A DNA stretch of 64,000 nt, taken from NCBI RefSeq assembly GCF_001426705.1, contig NZ_LMFC01000002.1:1980-65979 (forward strand), given 5' to 3'. The position numbers were made by a program, and so were the translations under genes. Positions 8,136-15,798 of the stretch are shown one piece after another (the stretch's first letter is position 1; the number at the start of each line of letters is the position of its first letter). Source of the DNA: Cellulomonas sp. Root485 (GTDB lineage: Bacteria > Actinomycetota > Actinomycetes > Actinomycetales > Cellulomonadaceae). The notes beneath the pieces were generated by a model. It was not told the origin of the DNA, searched no databases, and saw only the letters and a program-made list of their open reading frames with translations.

Positions 8136-8726
8136 ATGAGATCTGACGAGGACTTCCGGGCGTGGGCCGCGCAGCGACGCCAGTCCCTGGTCCGCACCGC
8201 AACGCTGCTGACCGCCGGCGACCCGCACACGGCGGAGGACGTGGTCCAGACCGCGATGACCAAGCTGTACCTCGCCTGGCCGCGCCTGCGCGACGTACGG
8301 GACCGCGACGCGTACGCCCGCCGCGTCCTGGTCAACGCGTTCACCGACGAGATGCGCACGAGTCGACGCAAGCGCGAGGACCTCCGATCGGAGCTGCCCG
8401 ACCGGGCCGTCGGGACCGGGGCCGTCGACGACGACTCCCGGCTGCTGTTCGCGGCGCTCGGCGAGCTGCCGGACCGGATGCGGGCGACGGTGGTGCTGCG
8501 CTACTTCCACGACCTGAGCGTCGCCGACACCGCGAAGGCGCTGCGGTGCACCCAGGGGACGGTCAAGAGCCAGACGGCGCGAGCGCTCGAGAAGCTCAAG
8601 CTCCGGCTCGGACCGGCCCTTCGCGACGACCGGGGTCCGCGCCCGGACCACCCCAGCCGCCCGCAGGGCGACATCGCCCCGATCCCCTCGACCCACACCA
8701 CCCTCTTCGCTGGGAGACTGTCATGA
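8136..8726 (+). CDS. SigE-family ECF RNA polymerase sigma factor
   Basis: 196 aa. Region sigma2 spans about residues 8-75 (AEDVVQTAMTKLYLAWPRL) and region sigma4 about 105-150 (LPDRMRATVVLRYFHDLSVADTAKAL, then a helix-turn-helix with TQGTVKSQTARAL). The C-terminal tail (about 160-196) is Pro/His-rich. It recruits core polymerase to a small regulon, probably including its own promoter at 8080. Its TGA overlaps the ATG of the next gene (ATGA), so it is translationally coupled to a membrane protein that likely acts as its anti-sigma factor. The signal sensed is unknown. Confidence 0.9.
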   Translation: MRSDEDFRAWAAQRRQSLVRTATLLTAGDPHTAEDVVQTAMTKLYLAWPRLRDVRDRDAYARRVLVNAFTDEMRTSRRKREDLRSELPDRAVGTGAVDDDSRLLFAALGELPDRMRATVVLRYFHDLSVADTAKALRCTQGTVKSQTARALEKLKLRLGPALRDDRGPRPDHPSRPQGDIAPIPSTHTTLFAGRLS

Positions 8727-9349
8727 GCGACCTGACCACCCTGATGTCCCGCGCGACCGCCACCGTCGACGCGACGCCCGCCGCGGTGCTCGACGACGAC
8801 GTGAGCCGCGGGCAGCGCGCCCGCCGTCGCCGCACGCGCCTGGTCGGCACCGGCGTGGCGGCCGCCCTCGCGGCCGTGGTCGCGGTCGGCGCGCCGCTGA
8901 CCTCGACCACCCCGTCGGCCGCCGCGGCCGAGCTCGTCGCCTACACGGCCGAGCAGCCTGCGGGGTTCACGATCGCGGAGGTCCCCGAGGGCTGGCACGT
9001 GCTGTCCTCCGACCGGACCAGCCTGGTGCTCGCCGACAGCGAGGACGACGGCTCGGACCCGAACAGCTTCGAGGGTCGGATCGTCGCAAGCCTCGTCGGT
9101 TCGGAGTCGCTGCCGGGCGGCGACCTCGAGGCGCAGACCTTCGCTGTCGGCGGTCAGGAGGTGCTCGTGTACGAGATGCTCGACGCGGACGGCGAGCCCG
9201 GCGGGACCCTCGGGGTGTTCGTGCCCGAGGGCGACGGGGACTACCTCTCGGTCCAGCTCCCGCCCGAGCTCCACTGGACGGGCGAGGTCGCCGCACGGTT
9301 CGTCGACGGGCTCGATGTCACCGACCAGGCGGGCCACACGGTCGGCTGA
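8723..9349 (+). CDS. Single-pass membrane protein, probable anti-sigma factor
   Basis: 208 aa. A short cytoplasmic N-terminus (residues 1-40) with an Arg cluster QRARRRRTR precedes one membrane segment (about 41-60, GTGVAAALAAVVAVGAPL). The rest is an acidic extracytoplasmic domain. It has no HXXXCXXC zinc anti-sigma motif. Overlap with the upstream sigma gene and the topology make it the likely regulator of that sigma factor; this is inference from arrangement. A perfect 13-bp stem hairpin follows ten bases after the stop. Confidence 0.75.
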   Translation: MSDLTTLMSRATATVDATPAAVLDDDVSRGQRARRRRTRLVGTGVAAALAAVVAVGAPLTSTTPSAAAAELVAYTAEQPAGFTIAEVPEGWHVLSSDRTSLVLADSEDDGSDPNSFEGRIVASLVGSESLPGGDLEAQTFAVGGQEVLVYEMLDADGEPGGTLGVFVPEGDGDYLSVQLPPELHWTGEVAARFVDGLDVTDQAGHTVG

Positions 9350-9358
9350 CCACTGAGC

Positions 9359-9398
9359 GGTGGTGCGGCGCAGGGGCACGAGCCCGCGCCGCACCACC
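9359..9398 (+). terminator. Hairpin terminator after sigma module 0
   Basis: GGTGGTGCGGCGC pairs perfectly with GCGCCGCACCACC across a 14-nt loop, ten bases after the anti-sigma stop. The remaining 300 bases up to 9700 contain only a short CTTCCG/CGGAAG hairpin near 9637-9654 and nothing else recognisable. Confidence 0.75.
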
Positions 9399-9700
9399 GG
9401 GTCATTCGGGCAGGACGTCGCCGGGTCGGGTCCGGTGGCCATGGTGACCGGCTCGCTAGGTGCGCTGTGCTGATTGGCGAGCAACGACCCGTGGCCACGT
9501 GGCCGCCCTCGTGAGACTGGCCCGGCGGAACACGCTCCGGGCGTCTGCCGTGGAGCAACCCGCCTGAGTCCCTCGAGCCCTCGGAGCCCTTCTCCAACTC
9601 GCGGTCGTCGTGACCGTGCGCCATGATCCGGGTGCTTCCGATTCACCGGAAGCATCAGACCCTCCGGCAGGCTCGCCGGACCCCTTCCCTTGGAGTGCCC

Positions 9701-9904
9701 ATGCTCGCGCTCGTCGCTGCCGCGATCTTCGCCCTCGCCCTGCTCCTCGACCTCCTCGAGGCGAACCTCGGGGACGCCTTTACCCCACAGCTGCTGATGT
9801 TTGCCGGTCTGTTCTTCCTCGCGCTGCACCTGGGAGGAGTCGGCGGCTCGTCGCCGGTGAACGGCGGCTGGCGGGGGCGTGGGGGGAGCTCCCGCCGGCG
9901 GTAG
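9701..9904 (+). CDS. Small hydrophobic membrane protein
   Basis: 67 aa from ATG 9701, preceded by TTGGAG at good spacing; a longer upstream reading frame to 9623 has no support. Two hydrophobic segments are visible: residues 2-18 (LALVAAAIFALALLLDL) and about 29-45 (PQLLMFAGLFFLALHLG). The tail is Gly/Arg-rich and would face the cytoplasm. No family is recognised; such two-helix proteins are common in Cellulomonadaceae-type genomes. It stands alone and ends before a long hairpin at 9945-9986. Confidence 0.65.
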   Translation: MLALVAAAIFALALLLDLLEANLGDAFTPQLLMFAGLFFLALHLGGVGGSSPVNGGWRGRGGSSRRR

Positions 9905-9944
9905 GGGCTCGTACCACCCGCTCCCGTCATTCCGCCGGAATGCA

Positions 9945-9986
9945 CCAAGAGGTCACGACGCGCTCCGCGCGTTCGTGGCCTCTTGG
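9945..9986 (+). terminator. Hairpin terminator after the small membrane protein
   Basis: CCAAGAGG-T-CACGA pairs with TCGTGG-CCTCTTGG around an inner CGCGC/GCGCG stem. A smaller CATTCC/GGAATG hairpin precedes it at 9928-9942. Its 3' arm directly abuts the first stem of repeat element copy A. Confidence 0.65.
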
Positions 9987-10076
9987 CATCTCGACAGCTG
10001 TCGAGATGTACGACAGATTGGCCGCGGCTGAGCGTCGTACCTTGACCGGTCGGCTGGTCCCAGCCCGGCCGGTCAA
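9987..10076 (+). repeat. Three-hairpin repeat element, copy A
   Basis: Three consecutive stems: CATCTCGACA/TGTCGAGATG (9987-10008, a perfect palindrome), GTACGAC/GTCGTAC (10008-10014 with 10034-10040), and TTGACCGGTCGG/CCGGCCGGTCAA (10042-10053 with 10065-10076, loop further pairing CTGG/CCAG). Copy B at 11014-11105 has the same layout and shares about 75% identity. Within stem 3 a G-C pair here is A-U in copy B, and a U-G is U-A, so the pairing is kept while the sequence changes. It ends 46 bp before the HAD gene. Confidence 0.7.
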
Positions 10077-10122
10077 AGTCCGGCGTCGGCGGAGTTCTTG
10101 CGACCATGGGGCCGTGCCAGCC

Positions 10123-10992
10123 ATGAGCCCCGTGCGGAGCAAGCTCGTCTTCCTCGACATCGACGGCACCTACGCGGTGCACGGAGTGGTGCCACCGGGT
10201 CACGAAGACGCCGTGCGCCGGGTGAGGGCGGCCGGCCACCGCGTCTTCCTGTGCACCGGCCGCTCCAAGGCGCTGCTGCCGACCGGCATCCTCGACGTCG
10301 GCTTCGACGGCCTGGTCGCCTCGGCCGGGTGCTATGTCGAGGTCGGGGGGAACCTGCTGATGGATCGCCGCTTCCCTGGTGACCTCGCCCGGCGGGTGGT
10401 GTCGCTCCTGGTCGAGCACGACGCGGCGTTCGTCCTCGAAGCGCCGGAGGCGCTGTACGGACCGCCCGGCGTAGACGACCGGTTGAGGGCGCTGCTCGGA
10501 CCAGGGGGCGGCCAGGAGCAGCATGGCGCCGACGACTTCCTCCGCGCGCTCCGGATGCTCGAGGACCTCTCGGAAGTCTCGTTCGCCAAGGTCACCTACC
10601 TGGCGGCAGCAGCACCGTGGACCGAGCTGCTGAGCTCTCTGGGGCCGAGGGTGGGTTTCGTGCCCAGCTCGATCGTCGAGGCCCACGACTTTGCCGGTGA
10701 GCTGTACCTGGTCGACGTCCACAAGGCCCTCGGGATCGAGCTGGTCCAACGACACCTCGCGGCTGAGCGAAGCGATGTCATCGCGTTCGGAGACGGCATC
10801 AACGACCTGGAGATGCTGGAGTACGCCGGCGTTGGCGTCGCGATCGAAGGGTCGGACGACAGGGTCATGGCGGTCGCGGACGCGTTCGCACGGGGCCCTC
10901 ACGTCGAGGGACTCGTCGCGTCGTTCGACGACTTGGGCCTGTACCGAACAGGCCACACCCGGCTCGATCCGGATCCGGGACATATCGGGTAG
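10123..10992 (+). CDS. HAD-superfamily (Cof/HAD-IIB type) hydrolase
   Basis: 289 aa from ATG 10123. Motif I DIDGT places the nucleophile at Asp12 and the second Asp at 14; motif II is the CTGRS near residue 47; a conserved Lys lies in VHKALGIE (about 203); motif IV is GDGINDLEML near 221. A substrate-specifying cap sits between motifs II and III, as in type IIB members that dephosphorylate sugar phosphates or flavin and pyridoxal precursors. It is cytosolic and of normal length. The specific substrate cannot be read from the sequence. Repeat copy A lies just upstream and copy B just downstream. Confidence 0.88.
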   Translation: MSPVRSKLVFLDIDGTYAVHGVVPPGHEDAVRRVRAAGHRVFLCTGRSKALLPTGILDVGFDGLVASAGCYVEVGGNLLMDRRFPGDLARRVVSLLVEHDAAFVLEAPEALYGPPGVDDRLRALLGPGGGQEQHGADDFLRALRMLEDLSEVSFAKVTYLAAAAPWTELLSSLGPRVGFVPSSIVEAHDFAGELYLVDVHKALGIELVQRHLAAERSDVIAFGDGINDLEMLEYAGVGVAIEGSDDRVMAVADAFARGPHVEGLVASFDDLGLYRTGHTRLDPDPGHIG

Positions 10993-11013
10993 TTGAACAG
11001 CCCAAGAACCTTG

Positions 11014-11105
11014 CATCTCGACAAACATGTCGAGATGTACGACAGATCGAACGCAGCTGAGCGTCGCACCTTGACTGATCGGCCAGTCCGCCGCCGATCG
11101 GTCAA
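11014..11105 (+). repeat. Three-hairpin repeat element, copy B
   Basis: Same architecture as copy A: CATCTCGACA/TGTCGAGATG with a 4-nt loop (11014-11037), GTACGAC/GTCGCAC with one mismatch (11037-11043 with 11063-11069), and TTGACTGATCGG/CCGATCGGTCAA (11071-11082 with 11094-11105). Stem 3 ends only a few bases before the GGAGGG ribosome-binding site of the next gene, so it could affect translation initiation there. Confidence 0.7.
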
Positions 11106-11122
11106 TACTCCGGAGGGCACGC

Positions 11123-11629
11123 GTGTTCGAGTTCAAGGTGGGTACGTCGAGGCAAGCAGTCTCCGCATTGTTCGGCGAAGGGCTCTCCCTTTTCAACAAG
11201 GCCTACGTCGAAGACCCTGACAACGGAACTCGCCTGATCCACGCGGGGGGAATCGGGCGCGATGGGGAGGACAGGGTTCGGGCCGGCGGTGCATACGTGC
11301 TGCGTTGGCACGGACTAGCCATCGGGCTGGAGTGCGAGGTCACACGACGCGAGGACGAGCACGGTTCCCACCCACTGTTCACGCTCTCTCACCTGGGCAC
11401 GAGCAACTTCGCCTGGATCAACGCGAACGTCGCCCCCGTCGAGCTCACTCCGGAGGACGCCGCCAAGGCAATGCAGGCTGCCGCTGAGGCGAGTGTCGTC
11501 CTCGAGTCGTATCGCGAGGACCACGGGCCGGGAAGCCGTGTGCGCGACCCGCTCGATGCGGGACGTGAGCTCTCGCCGGCCGACTTCGGCTACGGCGAGA
11601 TCACGCGTGCACCGTGGGGTGCCCGATGA
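11123..11629 (+). CDS. Hypothetical protein
   Basis: 168 aa. The start is the GTG at 11123, fixed by GGAGGG eight bases upstream. The composition is globular and slightly acidic, with LFGEGLSLFNKAYVEDPDNG near residue 17, an AYVLRWHGLAIGLECEV beta-rich segment near 58, and a helical EDAAKAMQAAAEASVVLESY segment near 112. No signal peptide, membrane segment or known motif is visible, and no family is recognised. Codon use is less GC-biased than in the core genes around it, suggesting acquired DNA. The same reading frame continues after its TGA for 65 more sense codons (see 11705). Confidence 0.7.
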   Translation: MFEFKVGTSRQAVSALFGEGLSLFNKAYVEDPDNGTRLIHAGGIGRDGEDRVRAGGAYVLRWHGLAIGLECEVTRREDEHGSHPLFTLSHLGTSNFAWINANVAPVELTPEDAAKAMQAAAEASVVLESYREDHGPGSRVRDPLDAGRELSPADFGYGEITRAPWGAR

Positions 11630-11704
11630 GCGCTGGCGAGCCCGATCATCAACGGCGACCTTCGACATGTCCGGCGCGCGTGGTGGGCACACCGCACCCC
11701 GGTC

Positions 11705-11827
11705 ATGGAAGTCAGCCACCTCCGTACCGCGGGTGGCGCGATTGGCGCTGCGCTCGGCGTCTGGGCGATGCAAGCGCTGACATCGAAGGGCGCCAGTTCG
11801 ACAGCCCCTGCACCGACTGCCACATGA
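11705..11827 (+). CDS. Possible 40-aa small ORF with one hydrophobic segment
   Basis: ATG 11705 to TGA 11827 encodes a 40-residue peptide with a hydrophobic Gly/Ala segment (GGAIGAALGVWAMQAL, about residues 10-25). It lies in exactly the same frame as the gene ending at 11629, with no stop between. It could be a separate small membrane peptide or the remnant of a longer protein cut by the TGA. No ribosome-binding site is evident. Confidence 0.25.
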   Translation: MEVSHLRTAGGAIGAALGVWAMQALTSKGASSTAPAPTAT

Positions 11828-11880
11828 ACTCAAACCCGGACAACTCGGGTAGTCAGACTATCGACGGCGTTTAGTCAAAG

Positions 11881-11900
11881 AATCTTGCATCTCGACAAAA
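11881..11900 (+). repeat. Truncated copy C of the three-hairpin repeat element
   Basis: ATCTTGCATCTCGACAAA-type sequence matches the left end of copy B (ACCTTGCATCTCGACAAA) but the matching right arm and stems 2 and 3 are missing. The sequence from 11828 to the dnaB stop contains nothing else recognisable. Confidence 0.5.
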
Positions 11901-11920
11901 GTCTCGACAAGTTCGAAGCG

Positions 11921-13297
11921 TCAGGCCTGCATGTCCACAAATCGCGAGTAGTGCCCTTGGAATGCCACGACGAGCGTGTCGGTAGGCCCATTTCGGTGCT
12001 TGGCAACGATCACGTCGGCTTCGCCGGCGCGTGGCGATTCTTTCTCGTAGGCATCCTCGCGATGCAGAAGGATGACGATGTCCGCATCTTGTTCGATACT
12101 TCCCGATTCGCGAAGGTCGCTCATCTGCGGCCGCTTGTCGGTGCGCTGCTCGGCGCCACGGTTCAGCTGTGAGATGGCGATGACCGGGACCTCAAGCTCC
12201 TTGGCCAGCAGCTTGAGTGCTCGGGAAAACTCGGAAACCTCCTGCTGGCGGGACTCGACGCGCTTGCCGGAGGACATCAGCTGCAGGTAGTCGATGACCA
12301 CGAGCTTGAGGTCGTGCTTCTGCTTGAGCCGCCGGCACTTGGCGCGGATCTCCATCAGGGACATGTTCGGCGAGTCGTCGATGAACAGCGGCGCCTCGGA
12401 GATCTTCCCCATGGTCGCGGCGATCTTGGCCCAGTCGTCCTCGCCCATCTGGCCGTTGCGCAGCTTCTGCAGGTGTACGCGAGCCTCGGCGGAGAGCAGT
12501 CGCATGGTGATCTCGTTGCGGCTCATCTCGAGAGAGAAGACGACAGACGTCATGTTGTGCTTGATTGACGCCGATCGCGCAATATCAATTCCCATGGTCG
12601 ATTTGCCAATTGCAGGCCTTGCAGCCAGGACAATCATTTGTCCGGGGTGCAATCCATTGGTCAATCTGTCCAGGTCCGAGAACCCCGTCGGCACGCCGAT
12701 CATGCCCTCGCCGCGGTGGCCGGCCGCCTCGATCTCGTCGACCGCGCCGCCGATGATGTCGCCGAGGATCAGGTAGTCCTCCGACGACCGCCGCTCGGTG
12801 ACGGCGTAGACCTCGGCCTGCGCGTTGTTCACGATCTCGTCGACGTCGCCGCCGTCGGTGCCGTAGCCGAGCTGGACGATGCGGGTGCCGGCCTCGACGA
12901 GCTTGCGGAGCACGGACCGCTCGCGCACGATCCGCGCGTAGTAGCCGGCGTTCGCGGCGGTGGGGACCGACGAGATGAGTGTGTGCAGGTAGGGGGCGCC
13001 GCCGATGCGCTGGATCTCGCCGCGCTTGGTCAGCTCGTCGGCGACGGTGATGGCGTCGGCCGGCTCGCCGCGGCCGTAGAGGTCGATGATCGCGTCGTAC
13101 ACGACCTCGTGCGCCGGGCGGTAGAAGTCGGTGCCGCGGATCTGCTCGACGACGTCGGCGATCGCGTCCTTGGAGATCATCATGCCGCCGAGCACGCTGC
13201 GCTCGGCGTCGAGGTCCTGCGGCGGGGTGCGGTCGTAGCCGCCGCCACCGCGGTTGGTCCCGGACGGCGCGCCGTACTCGAGGTCCTCGATCGTCAC
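11921..13297 (-). CDS. dnaB: Replicative DNA helicase DnaB
   Basis: 458 aa from the GTG at 13297; family members start close to TIEDLEYG, while in-frame ATGs further upstream would add unsupported residues. The N-terminal domain has PQDLDAERSVLGGMM (about residue 25). The RecA-like motor has Walker A ARPAIGKST, Walker B VVIDYLQLM, and the FSLEMS and ISQLNRGAE motifs. The hexamer unwinds DNA at the fork and is loaded at the oriC about 44 kb away. No intein is present. The 3' half (about 11.9-12.7 kb), including a stretch around 12.55-12.68 kb, is less GC-rich at third positions than the 5' half. A DnaA-box-like cluster lies 200-250 bp upstream. Confidence 0.95.
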   Translation of the reverse strand: MTIEDLEYGAPSGTNRGGGGYDRTPPQDLDAERSVLGGMMISKDAIADVVEQIRGTDFYRPAHEVVYDAIIDLYGRGEPADAITVADELTKRGEIQRIGGAPYLHTLISSVPTAANAGYYARIVRERSVLRKLVEAGTRIVQLGYGTDGGDVDEIVNNAQAEVYAVTERRSSEDYLILGDIIGGAVDEIEAAGHRGEGMIGVPTGFSDLDRLTNGLHPGQMIVLAARPAIGKSTMGIDIARSASIKHNMTSVVFSLEMSRNEITMRLLSAEARVHLQKLRNGQMGEDDWAKIAATMGKISEAPLFIDDSPNMSLMEIRAKCRRLKQKHDLKLVVIDYLQLMSSGKRVESRQQEVSEFSRALKLLAKELEVPVIAISQLNRGAEQRTDKRPQMSDLRESGSIEQDADIVILLHREDAYEKESPRAGEADVIVAKHRNGPTDTLVVAFQGHYSRFVDMQA

Positions 13298-13498
13298 GTG
13301 ATCCCCATCGTCGTCATCCGAACACATGTTCCATGGGGGGTCTGACATCCGCGCCCAGACGAGTTCCCAGGCGCAGCATCGGGTCCTCGCACTCGCGACG
13401 TTAGGGGGTTCGAGCCCGTCGTCCAAACGCCACTCCGCGCGCCTGTGGGCAACGTGCAGACTTCTGTGGAGCGAGCCCTCACCTACTGTGAGCGAGGC

Positions 13499-13549
13499 TG
13501 TGGATCACGTCCGATTCTGTCCACAGTCCGTGGACAGGGGTGTGGACAG
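13499..13549. promoter_or_regulatory. DnaA-box-like cluster between dnaB and the MATE gene
   Basis: Four 9-mers close to the box TTGTCCACA or TTATCCACA occur in 51 bp: TGTGGATCA (13499), CTGTCCACA (13517), CGTGGACAG (13529) and TGTGGACAG (13541). They alternate in orientation. The rest of the 313-bp divergent gap (13298-13610) has no other recognisable element; it must hold the dnaB promoter. Confidence 0.5.
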
Positions 13550-13610
13550 AGGGGTGAACTTCACCTCAGATCCGCTCGTCACCCGCAGGAACGCTGTGCA
13601 CCTGCTGTGG

Positions 13611-14966
13611 ATGCGAGAAAGGTTGGCTGCGATTTCATCTGTCGGACATCGACCGCCCGGTATCGACCGCCAGATACTGGCCCTCGCCGTCCCGGCGCTG
13701 GGCGCTCTGGTCGCCGAGCCGCTCTTCGTGCTCGTCGACTCCGCCGTCGTGGGCCACCTCGGGACGGCCCCGCTGGCCGGTCTGGCGCTCGCCTCGACCG
13801 TCCTCATGACGGTCATCGGGCTCTGTGTCTTCCTCGCCTACGCCACGACGGCGGCCGTCGCCCGCCGGCTCGGGTCGGGCGACCGAGCGGGGGCGCTCCA
13901 GGTCGGCGTCGACGGGATGTGGTTGGCCCTGGGCCTCGGCGTCGTGCTGGCGGCGGTCACCTGGCTCAGCGCCCCCTGGCTGATCGACGCGCTCGGGGCG
14001 TCCGACGAGGTCGCGCAGCAGGCGGTGACGTACCTGCGCTGGTCCGCACCCGGCCTGCCCGGCATGCTCCTGGTCCTCGCGTCCACAGGCGCCCTGCGCG
14101 GGCTGCTGGACACGCGCACACCCTTGGTGGTCGCCGCGACCGGTGCCGTCGTCAACGCGGTGCTCAACATCGTGCTCGTCTACGGCGTCGGCATGGGGAT
14201 CGCCGGCTCCGGCCTCGGCACCGCCCTCACCCAGCTGGCGATGGCCGTGGCGCTCACCGTCGTGGTCGTCCGCGGTGCGCGAGGCTCGGGGGCACAGCTG
14301 CGCCCGGCCGCCGGGGGCATCTGGGCCAACGCGCGTGCCGGGACGCCCCTGTTCGTCCGCACCCTGTCGCTGCGGCTCGCCATCCTGCTGACCGTGTGGG
14401 TGGCTACCGGACTCGGGGCGGTCGAGCTCGCCGGTCACCAGATCGTCAACGCGGTCTGGGGGCTCGCCGCGTTCGCGCTCGACGCCCTCGCCATCGCCGC
14501 CCAGGCCCTGATCGGCCACGGCCTGGGCGCCGCCGACGTCCCCCGCGTCCGCGCGGTCCTGCGGCGCACGCTCCAGTGGGGCGTCGGCGCCGGTGCCGCG
14601 CTCGGGCTCGTCGTCGGCGGTCTCTCGTGGGTCTACGTCCCGCTCTTCACGACGGCCGACGACGTCCGGGCGGCCGCCGTCGCGGCTCTTGTCGTCGCCG
14701 CCGTGACGATGCCGATGGCCGGCTGGGTGTTCGTCCTCGACGGCGTGCTCATCGGCGCCGGCGACGGTCGTTTCCTCGCCTGGGCCGGCATGGCGACGTT
14801 CGTCGTCTACGTGCCGTTCGCGCTGGCCGTGCGCGAGTCCGCTCCACCGGGCGCCGCAGGTCTGGCATGGCTGTGGGCGGCGTTCGCAGGCGTCTTCATG
14901 CTCGCCCGCGCGGTCACCACCGGCTGGCGCGCCCGCGGCACAGCCTGGATGGTCACCGGCGCATAG
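13611..14966 (+). CDS. MATE-family (DinF-like) multidrug/cation exporter
   Basis: 451 aa with about twelve hydrophobic segments arranged as two halves, beginning at IDRQILALAVPALGALVAEPLFVLVDSAVVGHLG (about residues 15-48), the N-terminal MATE signature. The second half begins near LFVRTLSLRLAILLTVW. Members export drugs or metabolites in exchange for Na+ or H+. ATG 13611 is the first start in frame that leaves the first helix intact; the ribosome-binding site is weak. It is transcribed away from dnaB and shares a bidirectional hairpin with rplI. Location between rplI and dnaB is common in this group. Confidence 0.9.
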   Translation: MRERLAAISSVGHRPPGIDRQILALAVPALGALVAEPLFVLVDSAVVGHLGTAPLAGLALASTVLMTVIGLCVFLAYATTAAVARRLGSGDRAGALQVGVDGMWLALGLGVVLAAVTWLSAPWLIDALGASDEVAQQAVTYLRWSAPGLPGMLLVLASTGALRGLLDTRTPLVVAATGAVVNAVLNIVLVYGVGMGIAGSGLGTALTQLAMAVALTVVVVRGARGSGAQLRPAAGGIWANARAGTPLFVRTLSLRLAILLTVWVATGLGAVELAGHQIVNAVWGLAAFALDALAIAAQALIGHGLGAADVPRVRAVLRRTLQWGVGAGAALGLVVGGLSWVYVPLFTTADDVRAAAVAALVVAAVTMPMAGWVFVLDGVLIGAGDGRFLAWAGMATFVVYVPFALAVRESAPPGAAGLAWLWAAFAGVFMLARAVTTGWRARGTAWMVTGA

Positions 14967-14967
14967 A

Positions 14968-15006
14968 AGAGGCGCCCCGCTCCCACCAGGGGAACGGGGC
15001 GCCTCT
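14968..15006. terminator. Bidirectional terminator between the MATE gene and rplI
   Basis: AGAGGCGCCCCG pairs with CGGGGCGCCTCT, extended by CTCCC/GGGGA. It starts two bases after the MATE stop and lies 15 bases before the rplI stop on the other strand, so it can serve both. Confidence 0.8.
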
Positions 15007-15020
15007 CAGGACTGCTCAGC

Positions 15021-15470
15021 TCAGGCTGCGACGACCTTGACGGTCACCGTCGCGGACACGCCTGCGTGCAGACGGACCGACACCTGGTACTCGCCGAGGG
15101 CCTTGATCGGCTGACCGATCTCGACCTTCCGCTTGTCGATCTGCGGCGCGCCGGACTTCTTGACCGCGTCGGCGATCTCGGCGGTCGTGACGGCACCGAA
15201 CAGACGGCCGGACTCGCCGGCCTTGGCCGACACGACGACCGGCTTGCTCTGCAGCGAGTCGCGGATCGCCTTGGCGTCGTCGAGCGTCGCGATCTCACGG
15301 GCCTTGCGGGCCTTGCGGATCGCGGTGACGTCCTTCTCGGCGCCCTTGGTCCAGGGCGTCGCCAGGTTGCGCGGGACGAGGAAGTTCCGGGCGTACCCGT
15401 CCTTCACCTCGACCACGTCGCCGGGCTCACCGAGACCGGTGACCTCGTGGGTCAGGATGATCTTCGCCAT
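15021..15470 (-). CDS. rplI: Ribosomal protein bL9
   Basis: 149 aa, full length. The N-terminal rRNA-binding domain begins [26 protein letters not shown] and has the conserved [13 protein letters not shown] (about residues 25-38). A long connecting helix (about 40-75) and a C-terminal domain follow. It is the last gene of the rpsF-ssb-rpsR-rplI operon, 14 bp after rpsR, and ends at a bidirectional hairpin. Confidence 0.97.
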   Translation of the reverse strand: MAKIILTHEVTGLGEPGDVVEVKDGYARNFLVPRNLATPWTKGAEKDVTAIRKARKAREIATLDDAKAIRDSLQSKPVVVSAKAGESGRLFGAVTTAEIADAVKKSGAPQIDKRKVEIGQPIKALGEYQVSVRLHAGVSATVTVKVVAA

Positions 15471-15484
15471 GATGGTCCCCTTTC

Positions 15485-15721
15485 TCAGCGCGCCGACGAC
15501 GAGTACGGCAGGAGTGCCATCTCGCGGGCGTTCTTGACGGCACGCGCGATCGCGCGCTGCTCCTGGACGGACACACCGGTCACCCGGCGAGCGCGGATCT
15601 TCCCGCGGTCGGAGATGAACTTGCGCAGCAGCGCAGTGTCCTTGTAGTCAACGACATCGATCTTCGCCGCCTTGAGCGGGTTCTGCTTCTTCTTCGGCTT
15701 GCGGACCACGGCCTTGGCCAT
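15485..15721 (-). CDS. rpsR: Ribosomal protein bS18
   Basis: 78 aa, normal length. It has a basic N-terminus ([15 protein letters not shown]) and the family core [48 protein letters not shown]. No CXXC zinc-ribbon cysteines are present, which marks the C-minus (zinc-free) form. It binds bS6 in the small-subunit platform, matching its place in the rpsF operon. Confidence 0.96.
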   Translation of the reverse strand: MAKAVVRKPKKKQNPLKAAKIDVVDYKDTALLRKFISDRGKIRARRVTGVSVQEQRAIARAVKNAREMALLPYSSSAR

Positions 15722-15798
15722 CGTGGTGCTCCTTGTCTGCTGGAGCCCTGGGCGTTGCCGTGCCCAGGGATGGGGAATGTCTGAGTGTCAGGCGCCGA

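Noticed and set aside
11626-11874. ATGA-overlapping ORF after the gene ending at 11629
   Set aside because: Arg/Pro/Ser-rich and random in composition; the in-frame continuation ending at 11827 is at least hydrophobic.
13499-13549. A second replication origin
   Set aside because: Boxes are imperfect and few, and the dnaA-dnaN gap has the canonical origin; treated as a regulatory cluster instead.
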